From positions 1 through 9,380 of the forward strand of contig CALVLO010000053.1 of assembly GCA_944338265.1 (NCBI GenBank): 9,380 bases of DNA, written 5' to 3'. This DNA is from an uncultured Clostridia bacterium (GTDB lineage Bacteria > Bacillota > Clostridia > Christensenellales > Borkfalkiaceae). The position numbers and the translations under genes are program-made. Below, piece after piece: positions 1-5,977 of this stretch. A model generated the notes under the pieces. It made no database searches. It was given only the letters and a program-made list of their open reading frames with translations, and was not told the DNA's origin. Position 1 is the stretch's first letter, and each line of letters starts with the position of its first letter.

Positions 1-648
<648 letters not shown>

Positions 649-677
649 CGGCAAACGTTTTGTAAGGAGAAAATAGT

Positions 678-1577
678 ATGGCAGAGTTTACGGCAAAAGA
701 CGTGATGAAGCTCCGCGAGCAGACGGGCGCGGGTATGATGGATTGCAAGCGCGCCCTCGTAGACGCGGACGGCGATATGGACCGCGCGGCAGACCTCCTG
801 CGCGAGCGCGGCATTGCAAAGGCGGCAAAGCGCGCCTCCAAGATCGCGGCGGAGGGCATTGTCTACGCCCTCGTCGCGGGCAAGACGGGCGTTTTGGTCG
901 AGGTCAACTGCGAGTCCGACTTCGTTGCGAAGGGCGAGAAGTTCCACGAGCTTGTGGAAGCGGTCGCAAAGCAGATCGCGGCTGTCAAGCCCGCCGACGT
1001 AGACGCGCTTCTTGCAAGCGATATGGGCGGCAAGACGGTTGACACCTTCGTGCAGGAGCAGGTTGCCGTCATCGGCGAGAAGATCTCCGTGCGCCGCTTC
1101 ACGGTGTACGAGGCAGAGGGCTTCGTCGAGACGTATATCCACATGGGCGGCACGATGGGCGTCATGCTCGCGTTTTCGGGCAAGCCCACCGAGGAGGCGA
1201 AGGCAGTCGCGCACGACGTTGCGCTGCACGTCGCGTTCGCAAAGCCCCGTTATCTGACGGCGGCGGAAGTCTCCGCCGAGACCATCGAAAAGGAGAAGGC
1301 GATCCTTCTGCAAGAGGTCATCAACGAGGGCAAGCCTCAAAACATTGCCGAGAAGATCGTCATGGGCAAGATCAAAAAGTTCTACGAGGAGAACTGCCTC
1401 ATGGATCAGAAGTTCGTCAAGGACGATAAGCTCACCGTCGCGCAGGTGCTTGCCAAGGCGGGCGCGGGCGTGCAGCTCAAGAGCTTCTGCTTCTTCGTCC
1501 GCGGCGAGGGGCTCGAGAAGAAGAGCGAAGACCTCTCCGAGGAAGTTGCCAAGCAAGTCGAGGCAATGAAGAAGTAA
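678..1577 (+). CDS. tsf: Translation elongation factor Ts
   Basis: EF-Ts is the cytoplasmic nucleotide-exchange factor that removes GDP from EF-Tu. The protein is 299 aa, slightly longer than the 283 aa of E. coli. The N-terminal UBA-like domain (about 1-55) has the signature LREQTGAGMMDCKRAL (12-27). The core has VNCESDFVAKGEKF (76-89), the second EF-Ts signature. The C-terminal part has PRYLTAAEVSAE, then the helical-hairpin segment around IAEKIVMGKIKKFYEE and the domain-closing KLTVAQVL. The ATG is preceded by AAGGAG at 664-669 with an 8-nt spacer. It is the second gene of the rpsB-tsf unit and is followed by an intrinsic terminator at 1604-1639. pyrH and frr, which often come next, are not here; the strand runs into repeats instead. 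Confidence 0.98.
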   Translation: MAEFTAKDVMKLREQTGAGMMDCKRALVDADGDMDRAADLLRERGIAKAAKRASKIAAEGIVYALVAGKTGVLVEVNCESDFVAKGEKFHELVEAVAKQIAAVKPADVDALLASDMGGKTVDTFVQEQVAVIGEKISVRRFTVYEAEGFVETYIHMGGTMGVMLAFSGKPTEEAKAVAHDVALHVAFAKPRYLTAAEVSAETIEKEKAILLQEVINEGKPQNIAEKIVMGKIKKFYEENCLMDQKFVKDDKLTVAQVLAKAGAGVQLKSFCFFVRGEGLEKKSEDLSEEVAKQVEAMKK

Positions 1578-1603
1578 CAAAAACGCCTTCGGCGGATCTA
1601 AGC

Positions 1604-1639
1604 GGAGCCCTGTCACCATTGCGTGGCAGGGTTCCTTTT
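1604..1639 (+). terminator. Intrinsic terminator of rpsB-tsf
   Basis: A 13-bp stem (1604-1616 with 1623-1635, two G-U pairs) closes a 6-nt loop (cattgc) and is followed by TTTT at 1636-1639. It starts 26 bp after the tsf stop. A small hairpin (cgcc-ttc-ggcg, 1584-1594) lies just before it. Confidence 0.85.
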
Positions 1640-1742
1640 GCTCCCCTTAACAGAAAAGGTGTTCAGTCGTTTGTGGCGCGCTCCCTTGCTCCCATTAACG
1701 CGAAAACCCACTCTCGCCCCCTCAACATTTAGATGAGCGACG
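1640..1742. repeat. Degenerate short direct repeats
   Basis: The block TTGCTCCC(C/A)TTAAC followed by AGAAAA or GCGAAAA occurs at about 1638-1656 and 1686-1706. From 1701 a second pattern begins, GAAAACCCACTCTCGCCCCC, repeated with changes at about 1744-1764 (gagaacccactctcgccccc) and 1862-1881 (gaaaaccctctcctgccccc). No coding frame with protein-like composition is present. It appears to be the left part of the intergenic repeat mosaic that continues to 2070. Confidence 0.5.
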
Positions 1743-1793
1743 GGAGAACCCACTCTCGCCCCCCTTAACACTCCGTAGGAGTTTTAAGGGGGG
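1724..1793. repeat. Palindromic repeat unit, copy 1
   Basis: The unit begins with a 19-nt sequence, AACATTTAGATGAGCGACG (1724-1742), that recurs exactly at 1842-1860. It ends in a strong hairpin: CCCCCCTTAA (1759-1768) pairs with TTAAGGGGGG (1784-1793), and inside it ACTCC (1770-1774) pairs with GGAGT (1778-1782) around a GTA loop. This gives 15 pairs with a single C-T mismatch. There is no transposase and no coding capacity. It resembles REP/MITE-type intergenic elements; naming a family would need a genome-wide comparison. Confidence 0.7.
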
Positions 1794-1841
1794 AAGCCGC
1801 CGTGGGGAAAGTGAGACTTCGGCGTTCTTTCTCGTCTCCTT

Positions 1842-1904
1842 AACATTTAGATGAGCGACGCGAAAACCCTCTCCTGCCCCCCTTAACACTTGTTTTAAGG
1901 GGGG
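1842..1904. repeat. Palindromic repeat unit, copy 2
   Basis: This is the second copy of the unit at 1724-1793: the same 19-nt head (1842-1860), a related middle, and the same arms CCCCCCTTAA (1877-1886) and TTAAGGGGGG (1895-1904). The inner ACTCC/GGAGT stem of copy 1 is replaced by an 8-nt loop (cacttgtt). The outer arms are conserved and the loop is not, as expected if the pairing itself is what is kept. It is followed by a second GATCAAGGGGGGAT-like run (1904-1917). Confidence 0.7.
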
Positions 1905-1929
1905 ATCAAGGGGGGATTTCCTACCCTTG

Positions 1930-1984
1930 CCTTCCCCCTCGGGGGAAGGGGGACCGCTTGCGGTGGATGAGGGGCTTGCCCTCA
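1930..1984. repeat. REP-like triple hairpin, CCTTCCCC...GGATGAGG type
   Basis: Three hairpins lie side by side: CCTTCCCC (1930-1937)/GGGGAAGG (1942-1949), ACCGC (1953-1957)/GCGGT (1960-1964), and TGAGGG (1968-1973)/CCCTCA (1979-1984). From memory, sequences of this general form (CCTTCCCC palindrome, variable small stem, GGATGAGG) recur between genes in many gut Clostridia. That family link is recollection, not a search result. No protein is encoded. Confidence 0.6.
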
Positions 1985-2011
1985 CCTCCCTCTATGCAGG
2001 CAACAAATCCC

Positions 2012-2070
2012 TTGCCTCCCTCTTTGAGTGAGGTGCCGTTGCCGCATCGCGGCAACGGCGGTGGGGGTTG
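2012..2070. repeat. REP-like double hairpin, CCTCCCTC...GAGTGAGG type
   Basis: The element has a first stem CCTCCCTC/GAGTGAGG (about 2015-2033, one mismatch, TTT loop) and a second, perfect 11-bp stem GCCGTTGCCGC (2035-2045)/GCGGCAACGGC (2049-2059) with an ATC loop, ending in GGTGGGGGTTG. The architecture (C/T-rich palindrome, variable GC stem, G-rich end) parallels the element at 1930-1984, so the two are probably relatives inserted next to each other. Confidence 0.6.
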
Positions 2071-2100
2071 AAACGGAGCCCGCATCGCTTGCAGCGCCTC

Positions 2101-2139
2101 AAAAAAAGTACAACCGCCCGCGGCAATGCCGCGGGCGGT
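2101..2139 (-). terminator. Strong hairpin with U-tract on the minus strand
   Basis: A perfect 12-bp stem, ACCGCCCGCGGC (2113-2124)/GCCGCGGGCGGT (2128-2139), has an AAT loop. Read on the minus strand it is followed by TGTAC and then seven Ts (complement of 2101-2107), so it could terminate leftward transcription, although the spacer before the U-tract is longer than usual. On the plus strand it is followed by CGTAAAATATT and would not terminate well. No minus-strand protein gene needs it; see the possible short transcript at 2107-2271. Confidence 0.45.
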
Positions 2140-2271
2140 CGTAAAATATTGGAGAGTAAAAAGCGTTGCATCTGGGAATGCTCCGCTTTTCGGCGAAGAT
2201 GGGTGCACGGAAGTGCGCATGTCCGTTGCGGTGTGCCCCTTTGTGGCGGGGCGGCGCTTCCTGCTGTCTGC
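2107..2271 (-). ncRNA. Candidate short untranslated transcript
   Basis: A minus-strand promoter-like pair, TTGCTA (2306-2301) and TACAAT (2283-2278) with a 17-bp spacer, would start transcription near 2271. Transcription would pass the terminator-like hairpin at 2190-2159 and end at the latest at the 2139-2113 hairpin with its U-tract, giving RNAs of about 115 or 165 nt. The stretch codes for nothing protein-like: the open minus-strand frame continues into the repeats and reads low-complexity Pro/Gly/Arg. I do not recognise 6S, SRP, RNase P or tmRNA in it. This is inference from signal spacing only. Confidence 0.3.
2159..2190. terminator. Second hairpin, bidirectional terminator-like
   Basis: AAAAGCG (2159-2165) pairs with CGCTTTT (2184-2190), and inside it GCAT (2168-2171) pairs with ATGC (2178-2181) around a CTGGGA loop, with 2-nt internal bulges on both sides. 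The A-run at one foot and T-run at the other give a terminator-like shape on both strands, better on the minus strand where five Ts follow. It could instead be a structural element of an RNA. Confidence 0.4.
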
Positions 2272-2277
2272 TCCTCT

Positions 2278-2306
2278 ATTGTACGGCATCAGCCAAAAAA
2301 TAGCAA
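2278..2306 (-). promoter_or_regulatory. Possible minus-strand SigA promoter
   Basis: The -35 element TTGCTA (complement of 2301-2306) and the -10 element TACAAT (complement of 2278-2283) are separated by exactly 17 bp. The -10 has one mismatch to consensus and the -35 has two. It points away from the regulator gene into the intergenic region. A chance match is possible in about 800 bp. Confidence 0.35.
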
Positions 2307-2324
2307 CCTACTCTTTGCGTTTTG

Positions 2325-2385
2325 TACTCTATTGCCTTCTCTTGCGCGGGTAGAGTAAAAAATTCACACTCTACTCACAGTAGAG
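2325..2385. promoter_or_regulatory. Cluster of TACTCTA/TAGAGTA half-sites, possible operator
   Basis: TACTCTA (2325-2331) and TAGAGTA (2351-2357) form an inverted pair of 7-bp arms. Eleven bases further on, CTCTACT (2369-2375)/AGTAGAG (2379-2385) is a perfect palindrome with a 3-bp centre. One more partial site, TACTCT, is at 2309-2314. The same hexamer ACTCTA thus appears several times in about 75 bp, ending 24 bp before the -35 box of the operon promoter. Such spacing suits binding of a dimeric HTH protein, possibly the regulator encoded next, acting on itself. That assignment is inferred. Confidence 0.4.
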
Positions 2386-2409
2386 GTGGGATTTTCTCGG
2401 GCAGATGGG

Positions 2410-2438
2410 TTGACAAAGCGGTGAAAAACGGCTATAAT
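2410..2438 (+). promoter_or_regulatory. Consensus SigA promoter of the regulator-mcsAB-clpC operon
   Basis: TTGACA (2410-2415) and TATAAT (2433-2438) match both consensus hexamers perfectly with the ideal 17-bp spacer. The predicted start of transcription, about 7 nt after the -10, falls on or next to the A of the ATG at 2445, so the mRNA would have almost no leader. No CtsR-type tandem heptamer (GGTCAAA) and no CIRCE element overlaps it. Confidence 0.88.
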
Positions 2439-2444
2439 GGGACT

Positions 2445-3053
2445 ATGGAAGATCAGGATATGCTTGCCGTCGTCATCGGGAAGAACATTACGCGCCTGCG
2501 GCGCCTTTCCGATATGACGCAGAGCGAGCTTGCGGAAAAACTCAATTATTCCGATAAATCCGTCTCCAAATGGGAGCAGGGCAACGGGATCCCCGATGTG
2601 CGCATCCTCGTGCGTCTTGCGGAGCTCTTCAACGTCTCGCTGGACGATCTCGTCCGCGAGCACAAGGAGGCACCCGTGCTGCCCAAGCGGACGCGGCTCA
2701 AGCGGCGCATCATCGTCTCGCTCCTTTCGGTGGGGCTTTGCTGGCTTGCCGCCGTGGTCGTCTTTGTCTTTTGCCGCCTCTTTGCGCCTTCGCTGCCCCA
2801 CACATGGCTGAGCTTTTTGTATGCCGTGCCCGCCTCCGCCATCGTCGTGCTCGTCTTTTCCTGCATCTGGCACTACCGTTGGGTGCGCATTACGGCGATC
2901 TCCGTCCTCATCTGGACGGCGCTCACCTGCGTCTTTCTCACCGCCTTTGTCTGCGGGGAGAACATCGCGCTCATCTATCTCATCGGCATCCCGCTGCAGG
3001 TGCTCGCACTCATCTTTTTTGTGCCCCGCCGAGGCACCCTTCCCAAAGAATGA
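2445..3053 (+). CDS. Membrane-anchored Xre/Cro-type HTH regulator
   Basis: A 202-residue protein. Residues about 8-66 form a Cro/C1-type (HTH_3) DNA-binding domain with the typical MTQSELAEKLNYSDKSVSKWEQG stretch (24-46) and IPDVRILVRLAELFNVSLDDL following. A short basic linker (79-88) leads to four hydrophobic segments (about 88-113, 119-142, 146-169, 172-193), so the C-terminal half is membrane-embedded with a short cytoplasmic tail. Such HTH-plus-membrane proteins occur in Clostridia; their signals are mostly unknown. The frame is open upstream to 2322, but the consensus promoter lies inside that extension, so the start is the ATG at 2445 (leaderless) or the in-frame ATG at 2460, which has GGAAG 8 nt before it. 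It heads the operon where ctsR usually sits. The specific target is not known. Confidence 0.85.
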   Translation: MEDQDMLAVVIGKNITRLRRLSDMTQSELAEKLNYSDKSVSKWEQGNGIPDVRILVRLAELFNVSLDDLVREHKEAPVLPKRTRLKRRIIVSLLSVGLCWLAAVVVFVFCRLFAPSLPHTWLSFLYAVPASAIVVLVFSCIWHYRWVRITAISVLIWTALTCVFLTAFVCGENIALIYLIGIPLQVLALIFFVPRRGTLPKE

Positions 3054-3057
3054 AAGT

Positions 3058-3081
3058 ACGTGCCCCCGCCAAAGGGCACGT
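3058..3081 (+). terminator. Intra-operon hairpin, possible attenuator
   Basis: ACGTGCCC (3058-3065) pairs perfectly with GGGCACGT (3074-3081) around an 8-nt loop, 4 bp after the regulator stop. It is followed by TTCCGCTTTCTT, a poor U-tract, so at most partial termination is expected. It may instead protect the upstream message or set the ratio of regulator to downstream proteins. Confidence 0.45.
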
Positions 3082-3105
3082 TTCCGCTTTCTTACAGGAG
3101 TTTTC

Positions 3106-4188
3106 ATGAAAGAGATCCCCATTCCCGCAGGCGCCGAAGCGCGCCGCAAACAACAACGCACGCTCGCGCGCACGCGCAAGGCGCTGGGCATCCTCACCTT
3201 TGTGCTTGCCGCAGCCGCCATTCTCAGCCTCATCGGGCTGCTCGTCACCGTCATCGTCTTGGAGATGCGTGGCAACACGCTCGATGAACAGGCGACCCTC
3301 TACCTTTGCACGGGCATCTTTGCCGCGGGCGCCGCGGCGCTCGCCTTTGCCGCCTTCGGCTGCGGAAAGCTCTCGCAGGAAGCAACGCGTACCGAGCTCG
3401 ATTATCGCGAGCGGTGCGACGGCGAAGAGAGCTTTTTCGTGGGCGAGGGGACGCTCTTCACCTTCGGGGAGGAGGGCGCCGTGCTGCACGCCGAGTCCGA
3501 AGAGAAAAAGCCCGTCTCCGTGCCCTATGGCGATCTGAAATTTTATTCCGTGTGCAGGCGTACCAAACCGCGCGAGAAGGGGGAGTGGAGCGTCGTTATC
3601 GAGCTTCCCTCGCACTATGTCGTCAAGGATAAGTCGCGGGATGTGCCGCCCGTCGTGCGCATCCAGGCAGAGGGGAAGGCGCGGCTGTACCGTGCCATTG
3701 CGGCGCATGCGCTCACGCTCGGCGGCGAGCAGCCGCCGCAGGGGAAAGCGGAACGGAAGGAGTTCTCGCTCCGCACCAAATTTTTGCTTCCCGACCGCGA
3801 CCGCCGCAGGCATGCGCTCATCTTTGCCGCCGTCGCCGCCGCGGCGGTGGTCGCAGGTGTGCTCATCGCCGTCTTTTGGCAGGAGATGCTCACCATCGGC
3901 GTCATCGTCGCCGTCTTCGGGCTGTTTTTTGCAGGGCGTTCCATCATCTCTTTTGTGCGCGCAAAGGGCATGATCGCCTTCTACGAGGAGGGCGTCTATT
4001 GGCGGGAAGGCGGCAGGGCGATCGATGAACGCATCTTCCTCAAATGGGAGGATATCGAGCACGTCTCTCTGCAAGAGGCGCAGGGCAAGCGCTATCTCAC
4101 CCTCGCATGCGCCTACGGCAACTATAACTTGCCGGATGTTGCGGGCGCCTACGAATACATTGCGGCAAACAGGCAGGAGAAGGTATGA
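3106..4188 (+). CDS. Membrane protein with two TM-pair + PH-like units
   Basis: A 360-residue membrane protein of unknown function. The start ATG has AGGAG (3096-3100) with a 5-nt spacer. A basic N-terminus (1-25) precedes TM1 (about 26-52) and TM2 (about 64-84); a soluble region (about 95-215) follows; TM3 (about 236-257) and TM4 (about 261-283) precede a second soluble region (about 285-360). The two soluble parts start alike: FTFGEEGAVLHAESEEK...VPYGDLKFYSV (118-149) and IAFYEEGVYWREGG...LKWEDIEHVSL (290-322). This suggests an internal duplication of a TM-pair plus bacterial PH-like unit, tentatively similar to STM3941/YcxB-type proteins. The gene overlaps the next one by ATGA (4185-4188), so it is translationally coupled into the operon. 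It could partner the membrane-bound regulator, but this is inferred from position only. Confidence 0.8.
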   Translation: MKEIPIPAGAEARRKQQRTLARTRKALGILTFVLAAAAILSLIGLLVTVIVLEMRGNTLDEQATLYLCTGIFAAGAAALAFAAFGCGKLSQEATRTELDYRERCDGEESFFVGEGTLFTFGEEGAVLHAESEEKKPVSVPYGDLKFYSVCRRTKPREKGEWSVVIELPSHYVVKDKSRDVPPVVRIQAEGKARLYRAIAAHALTLGGEQPPQGKAERKEFSLRTKFLLPDRDRRRHALIFAAVAAAAVVAGVLIAVFWQEMLTIGVIVAVFGLFFAGRSIISFVRAKGMIAFYEEGVYWREGGRAIDERIFLKWEDIEHVSLQEAQGKRYLTLACAYGNYNLPDVAGAYEYIAANRQEKV

Positions 4189-4421
4189 GGCAGCTCGTCG
4201 TGCACGGCGTGTACCGTCACTTCAAGGGCAAATTATATTATGTAGAGGGCGTTGCGGCGCACAGCGAGACGGGCGAAAAGCTCGTCATCTACCGCGCGCT
4301 CTACGGCGGGCGGGAGTTGTATGCGCGCCCGCTTGAAATGTTTCTTTCGGAGGTGGATGGGGAAAAGTATCCTCATGCCCCGCAAAAATTCCGCTTTGAG
4401 GAGATCTCCGCCGCGCCATGA
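4185..4421 (+). CDS. DUF1653-family small protein
   Basis: A 78-residue protein matching the DUF1653 pattern throughout: an N-terminal GVYRHFKGKLYYVEGVA, then AHSETGEKLVIYRALYGG, and RPLEMFLSEVDGEKYPH at the end. These short, probably all-beta proteins are widespread in bacteria and have no assigned biochemical role that I know of. AGGAG (4175-4179) lies 5 nt before the ATG. It overlaps the preceding gene by ATGA (4185-4188) and the following mcsA by ATGA (4418-4421), so it is firmly within the operon. It is not a standard member of mcsAB-clpC clusters. No signal peptide or membrane segment is visible, so it is expected to be cytoplasmic. The family call is confident; the function is unknown. 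Confidence 0.87.
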   Translation: MRQLVVHGVYRHFKGKLYYVEGVAAHSETGEKLVIYRALYGGRELYARPLEMFLSEVDGEKYPHAPQKFRFEEISAAP

Positions 4422-4915
4422 TCTGCGAAAACTGCGGGAAAAACCCCGCGCAAAAATTTATCCGCAAGGCGGGCGGGCAGGAGGTCGTCGTCGAGCTCTG
4501 CCCCGCGTGTTACGGCAAGCTGTATCCCGAAAAGGAGAACGGCTTCTTTGCCGATGTCCCTTCCGCGGCGGACGGCAAAGCCTGCCCTTCGTGCGGGACG
4601 ACGATGGCGCAGTTCCGCAGCACGGGGCTGCTCGGCTGTGCCGATTGCTATACGGCATTCCGCGGCGAGCTCGTCGAGGCGGTGCGCGGCATGCAGGGCA
4701 TCCGCGGGGAGGTGCGCCACACGGGCAAGCGCCCCGAGTCCTCTGCCGAGGAAAAGGAAGAAAAATACGACCGCGCGCGGGACTATGCCGCACGGCGGGA
4801 GGGCATCATCGAGCGGCTCGAGGCAGCGATGCGCACGGGCGACTATGCCGCGGCGCGTCAGCTCCAGCGCGAGCTCAAGGCGCTCAACGCCCGCTCGATG
4901 AAGGAGGATGTCTGA
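4418..4915 (+). CDS. mcsA: McsA, zinc-binding activator of protein arginine kinase
   Basis: McsA binds McsB, stimulates its arginine-kinase activity and couples it to ClpC in the cytoplasm. The 165-residue protein has four CxxC pairs at C3/C6, C28/C31, C56/C59 and C74/C77, the zinc ligands typical of McsA, in the contexts MICENCGKNPA, LCPACYGKLY, CPSCGTT and LGCADCYTAF. The C-terminal part (about 125-160) is a UVR-type helical motif (ARREGIIERLEAAMRTGDYAAARQLQRELKAL), also found in UvrB/UvrC and in the middle domain of ClpC. Length is near the family norm (about 185 in B. subtilis). The start overlaps the DUF1653 stop (ATGA); the SD is weak, so coupled translation is likely. mcsB follows with TGATG overlap. 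Confidence 0.95.
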   Translation: MICENCGKNPAQKFIRKAGGQEVVVELCPACYGKLYPEKENGFFADVPSAADGKACPSCGTTMAQFRSTGLLGCADCYTAFRGELVEAVRGMQGIRGEVRHTGKRPESSAEEKEEKYDRARDYAARREGIIERLEAAMRTGDYAAARQLQRELKALNARSMKEDV

Positions 4916-5961
4916 TGCAGGCGATCAACACATTCGAGAGCGTTGCCGTCTCCACCCGCATCCGCCTCGCGCGCAACTTCCGCGATTATCCCTTTCCCGC
5001 CCGCCTGCTCAAAGATAAGCATGCAGAGGAGCAGGCGCACGAGATCGTGCGGCTCATCGCAGCCGAGCTGAAGGAGATCGAAGATTTTTCCCTCTACGAG
5101 ATGCGCACCGTCTCCGAGGAGCGTGCGGCGTTTTTGGCGGAGCGCTACCTCATTTCGCGCGATCTTTGGCGCAACCGCGCCATCTCCGCGGCGCTCGTCT
5201 CGCGGGATGAGAGCATCTCCGTCATGCTCAACGAGGAAGACCATGTCCGCGAACAGTACTTCATGCACGGGTTCGACTTAAAAAAGGCATACGAGCGCAT
5301 TGCGGGCATCGACGATGCCGTCTCCGAAGCCATCCCCTTCGCTTTCGACGAGATGTTCGGCTACCTCACCGCATGTCCCACCAACCTCGGTACGGGGCTG
5401 CGCGCCTCGGTAATGCTCTTTCTGCCCGCGCTCGCGCGGCGGGGGCTCATGCGCACCGTCATGCCCCGTTTAACAAGGCTGGGGCTCACCGTGCGCGGCG
5501 CGTTCGGCGAGGGGAGCGGCGCAGAGGGCGAGCTCTTTCAGGTGAGCAACGAAGTGACGCTCGGCGTGAGCGAGGAGGAGATCTTATCCGTCGTCGAGCA
5601 GTCCGTCGGCTACGTCGTGGAGATGGAGCTTTTGGAGCGCGCCCGCATGAAGGCGGAGGAGGGCGTTGCCTTAAAAGACCGCATCTTCCGCTCCCTCGGC
5701 GTGCTCGAAAATTGCTGCATTTTGGAGGAGTGCGAGTTCATGCGCCGCGCGGCGGATGTCAAGCTCGGCATCGCGCTCGGCTATTTTTCCGCTGAGGGCG
5801 AAGGGGAGGAACGCATGCGGGAGATGGACGATCTCGCCATGAACATGCGCCCTGCCAATCTCAACAGGCTCAACGGCGCGCCGCTCGATGCGCGCGCGCA
5901 GGATATTTACCGCGCGGAATATACGCGCGGCGCGGTCCGCGGCATGCGGCTCTTGCCCTAA
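4915..5961 (+). CDS. mcsB: McsB, protein arginine kinase
   Basis: McsB phosphorylates arginine residues of damaged or target proteins, marking them for ClpC-ClpP. The 348-residue protein (B. subtilis about 363) has the phosphagen-kinase-like fold motifs: STRIRLARN (13-21), NEEDH (106-110) with the catalytic acidic pair, CPTNLGTGLRASV (154-166) with the signature Cys154, and GEGSGAEGELFQVSN (198-212). The C-terminal phospho-arginine-binding motif, RDxxRA in B. subtilis McsB, reads QDIYRA (329-334), so its first Arg is Gln. The start ATG at 4915 has AAGGAGG (4901-4907) 7 nt upstream and overlaps the mcsA stop as TGATG. The same frame is open much further upstream, but that part is only the mcsA region in another frame. 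Confidence 0.96.
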   Translation: MQAINTFESVAVSTRIRLARNFRDYPFPARLLKDKHAEEQAHEIVRLIAAELKEIEDFSLYEMRTVSEERAAFLAERYLISRDLWRNRAISAALVSRDESISVMLNEEDHVREQYFMHGFDLKKAYERIAGIDDAVSEAIPFAFDEMFGYLTACPTNLGTGLRASVMLFLPALARRGLMRTVMPRLTRLGLTVRGAFGEGSGAEGELFQVSNEVTLGVSEEEILSVVEQSVGYVVEMELLERARMKAEEGVALKDRIFRSLGVLENCCILEECEFMRRAADVKLGIALGYFSAEGEGEERMREMDDLAMNMRPANLNRLNGAPLDARAQDIYRAEYTRGAVRGMRLLP

Positions 5962-5977
5962 GGCGGAGGAGGTCATT

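Noticed and set aside
1640..2070. CRISPR array
   Set aside because: The repeats are few, of several kinds, irregularly spaced and palindromic, with no constant repeat-spacer period and no cas genes.
1921..2289. A 122-codon minus-strand frame in the intergenic region
   Set aside because: It reads through palindromic repeats and gives Pro/Gly/Arg low-complexity sequence; its first Met lies upstream of the possible -10 box.
2322..2444. N-terminal extension of the HTH regulator
   Set aside because: The consensus promoter lies inside it and the extra residues do not match the HTH family.
2300..2445. CIRCE element or CtsR operator at the operon promoter
   Set aside because: I looked for TTAGCACTC-type inverted repeats and tandem GGTCAAA heptamers and saw neither.
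3010..4074. A 354-codon minus-strand frame opposite the membrane protein
   Set aside because: Its composition is that of an antisense shadow; the plus-strand gene has an SD, membrane segments and coupled neighbours.
4252..4914. Long in-frame extension upstream of mcsB
   Set aside because: It overlaps DUF1653 and mcsA in another frame; McsB homology begins at 4915 where a strong SD is present.
5888..5977. Upstream ATG start for clpC
   Set aside because: It lies inside the mcsB 3' end without SD; the TTG at 5978 has AGGAGG at the right distance and fits the Clp-N length.
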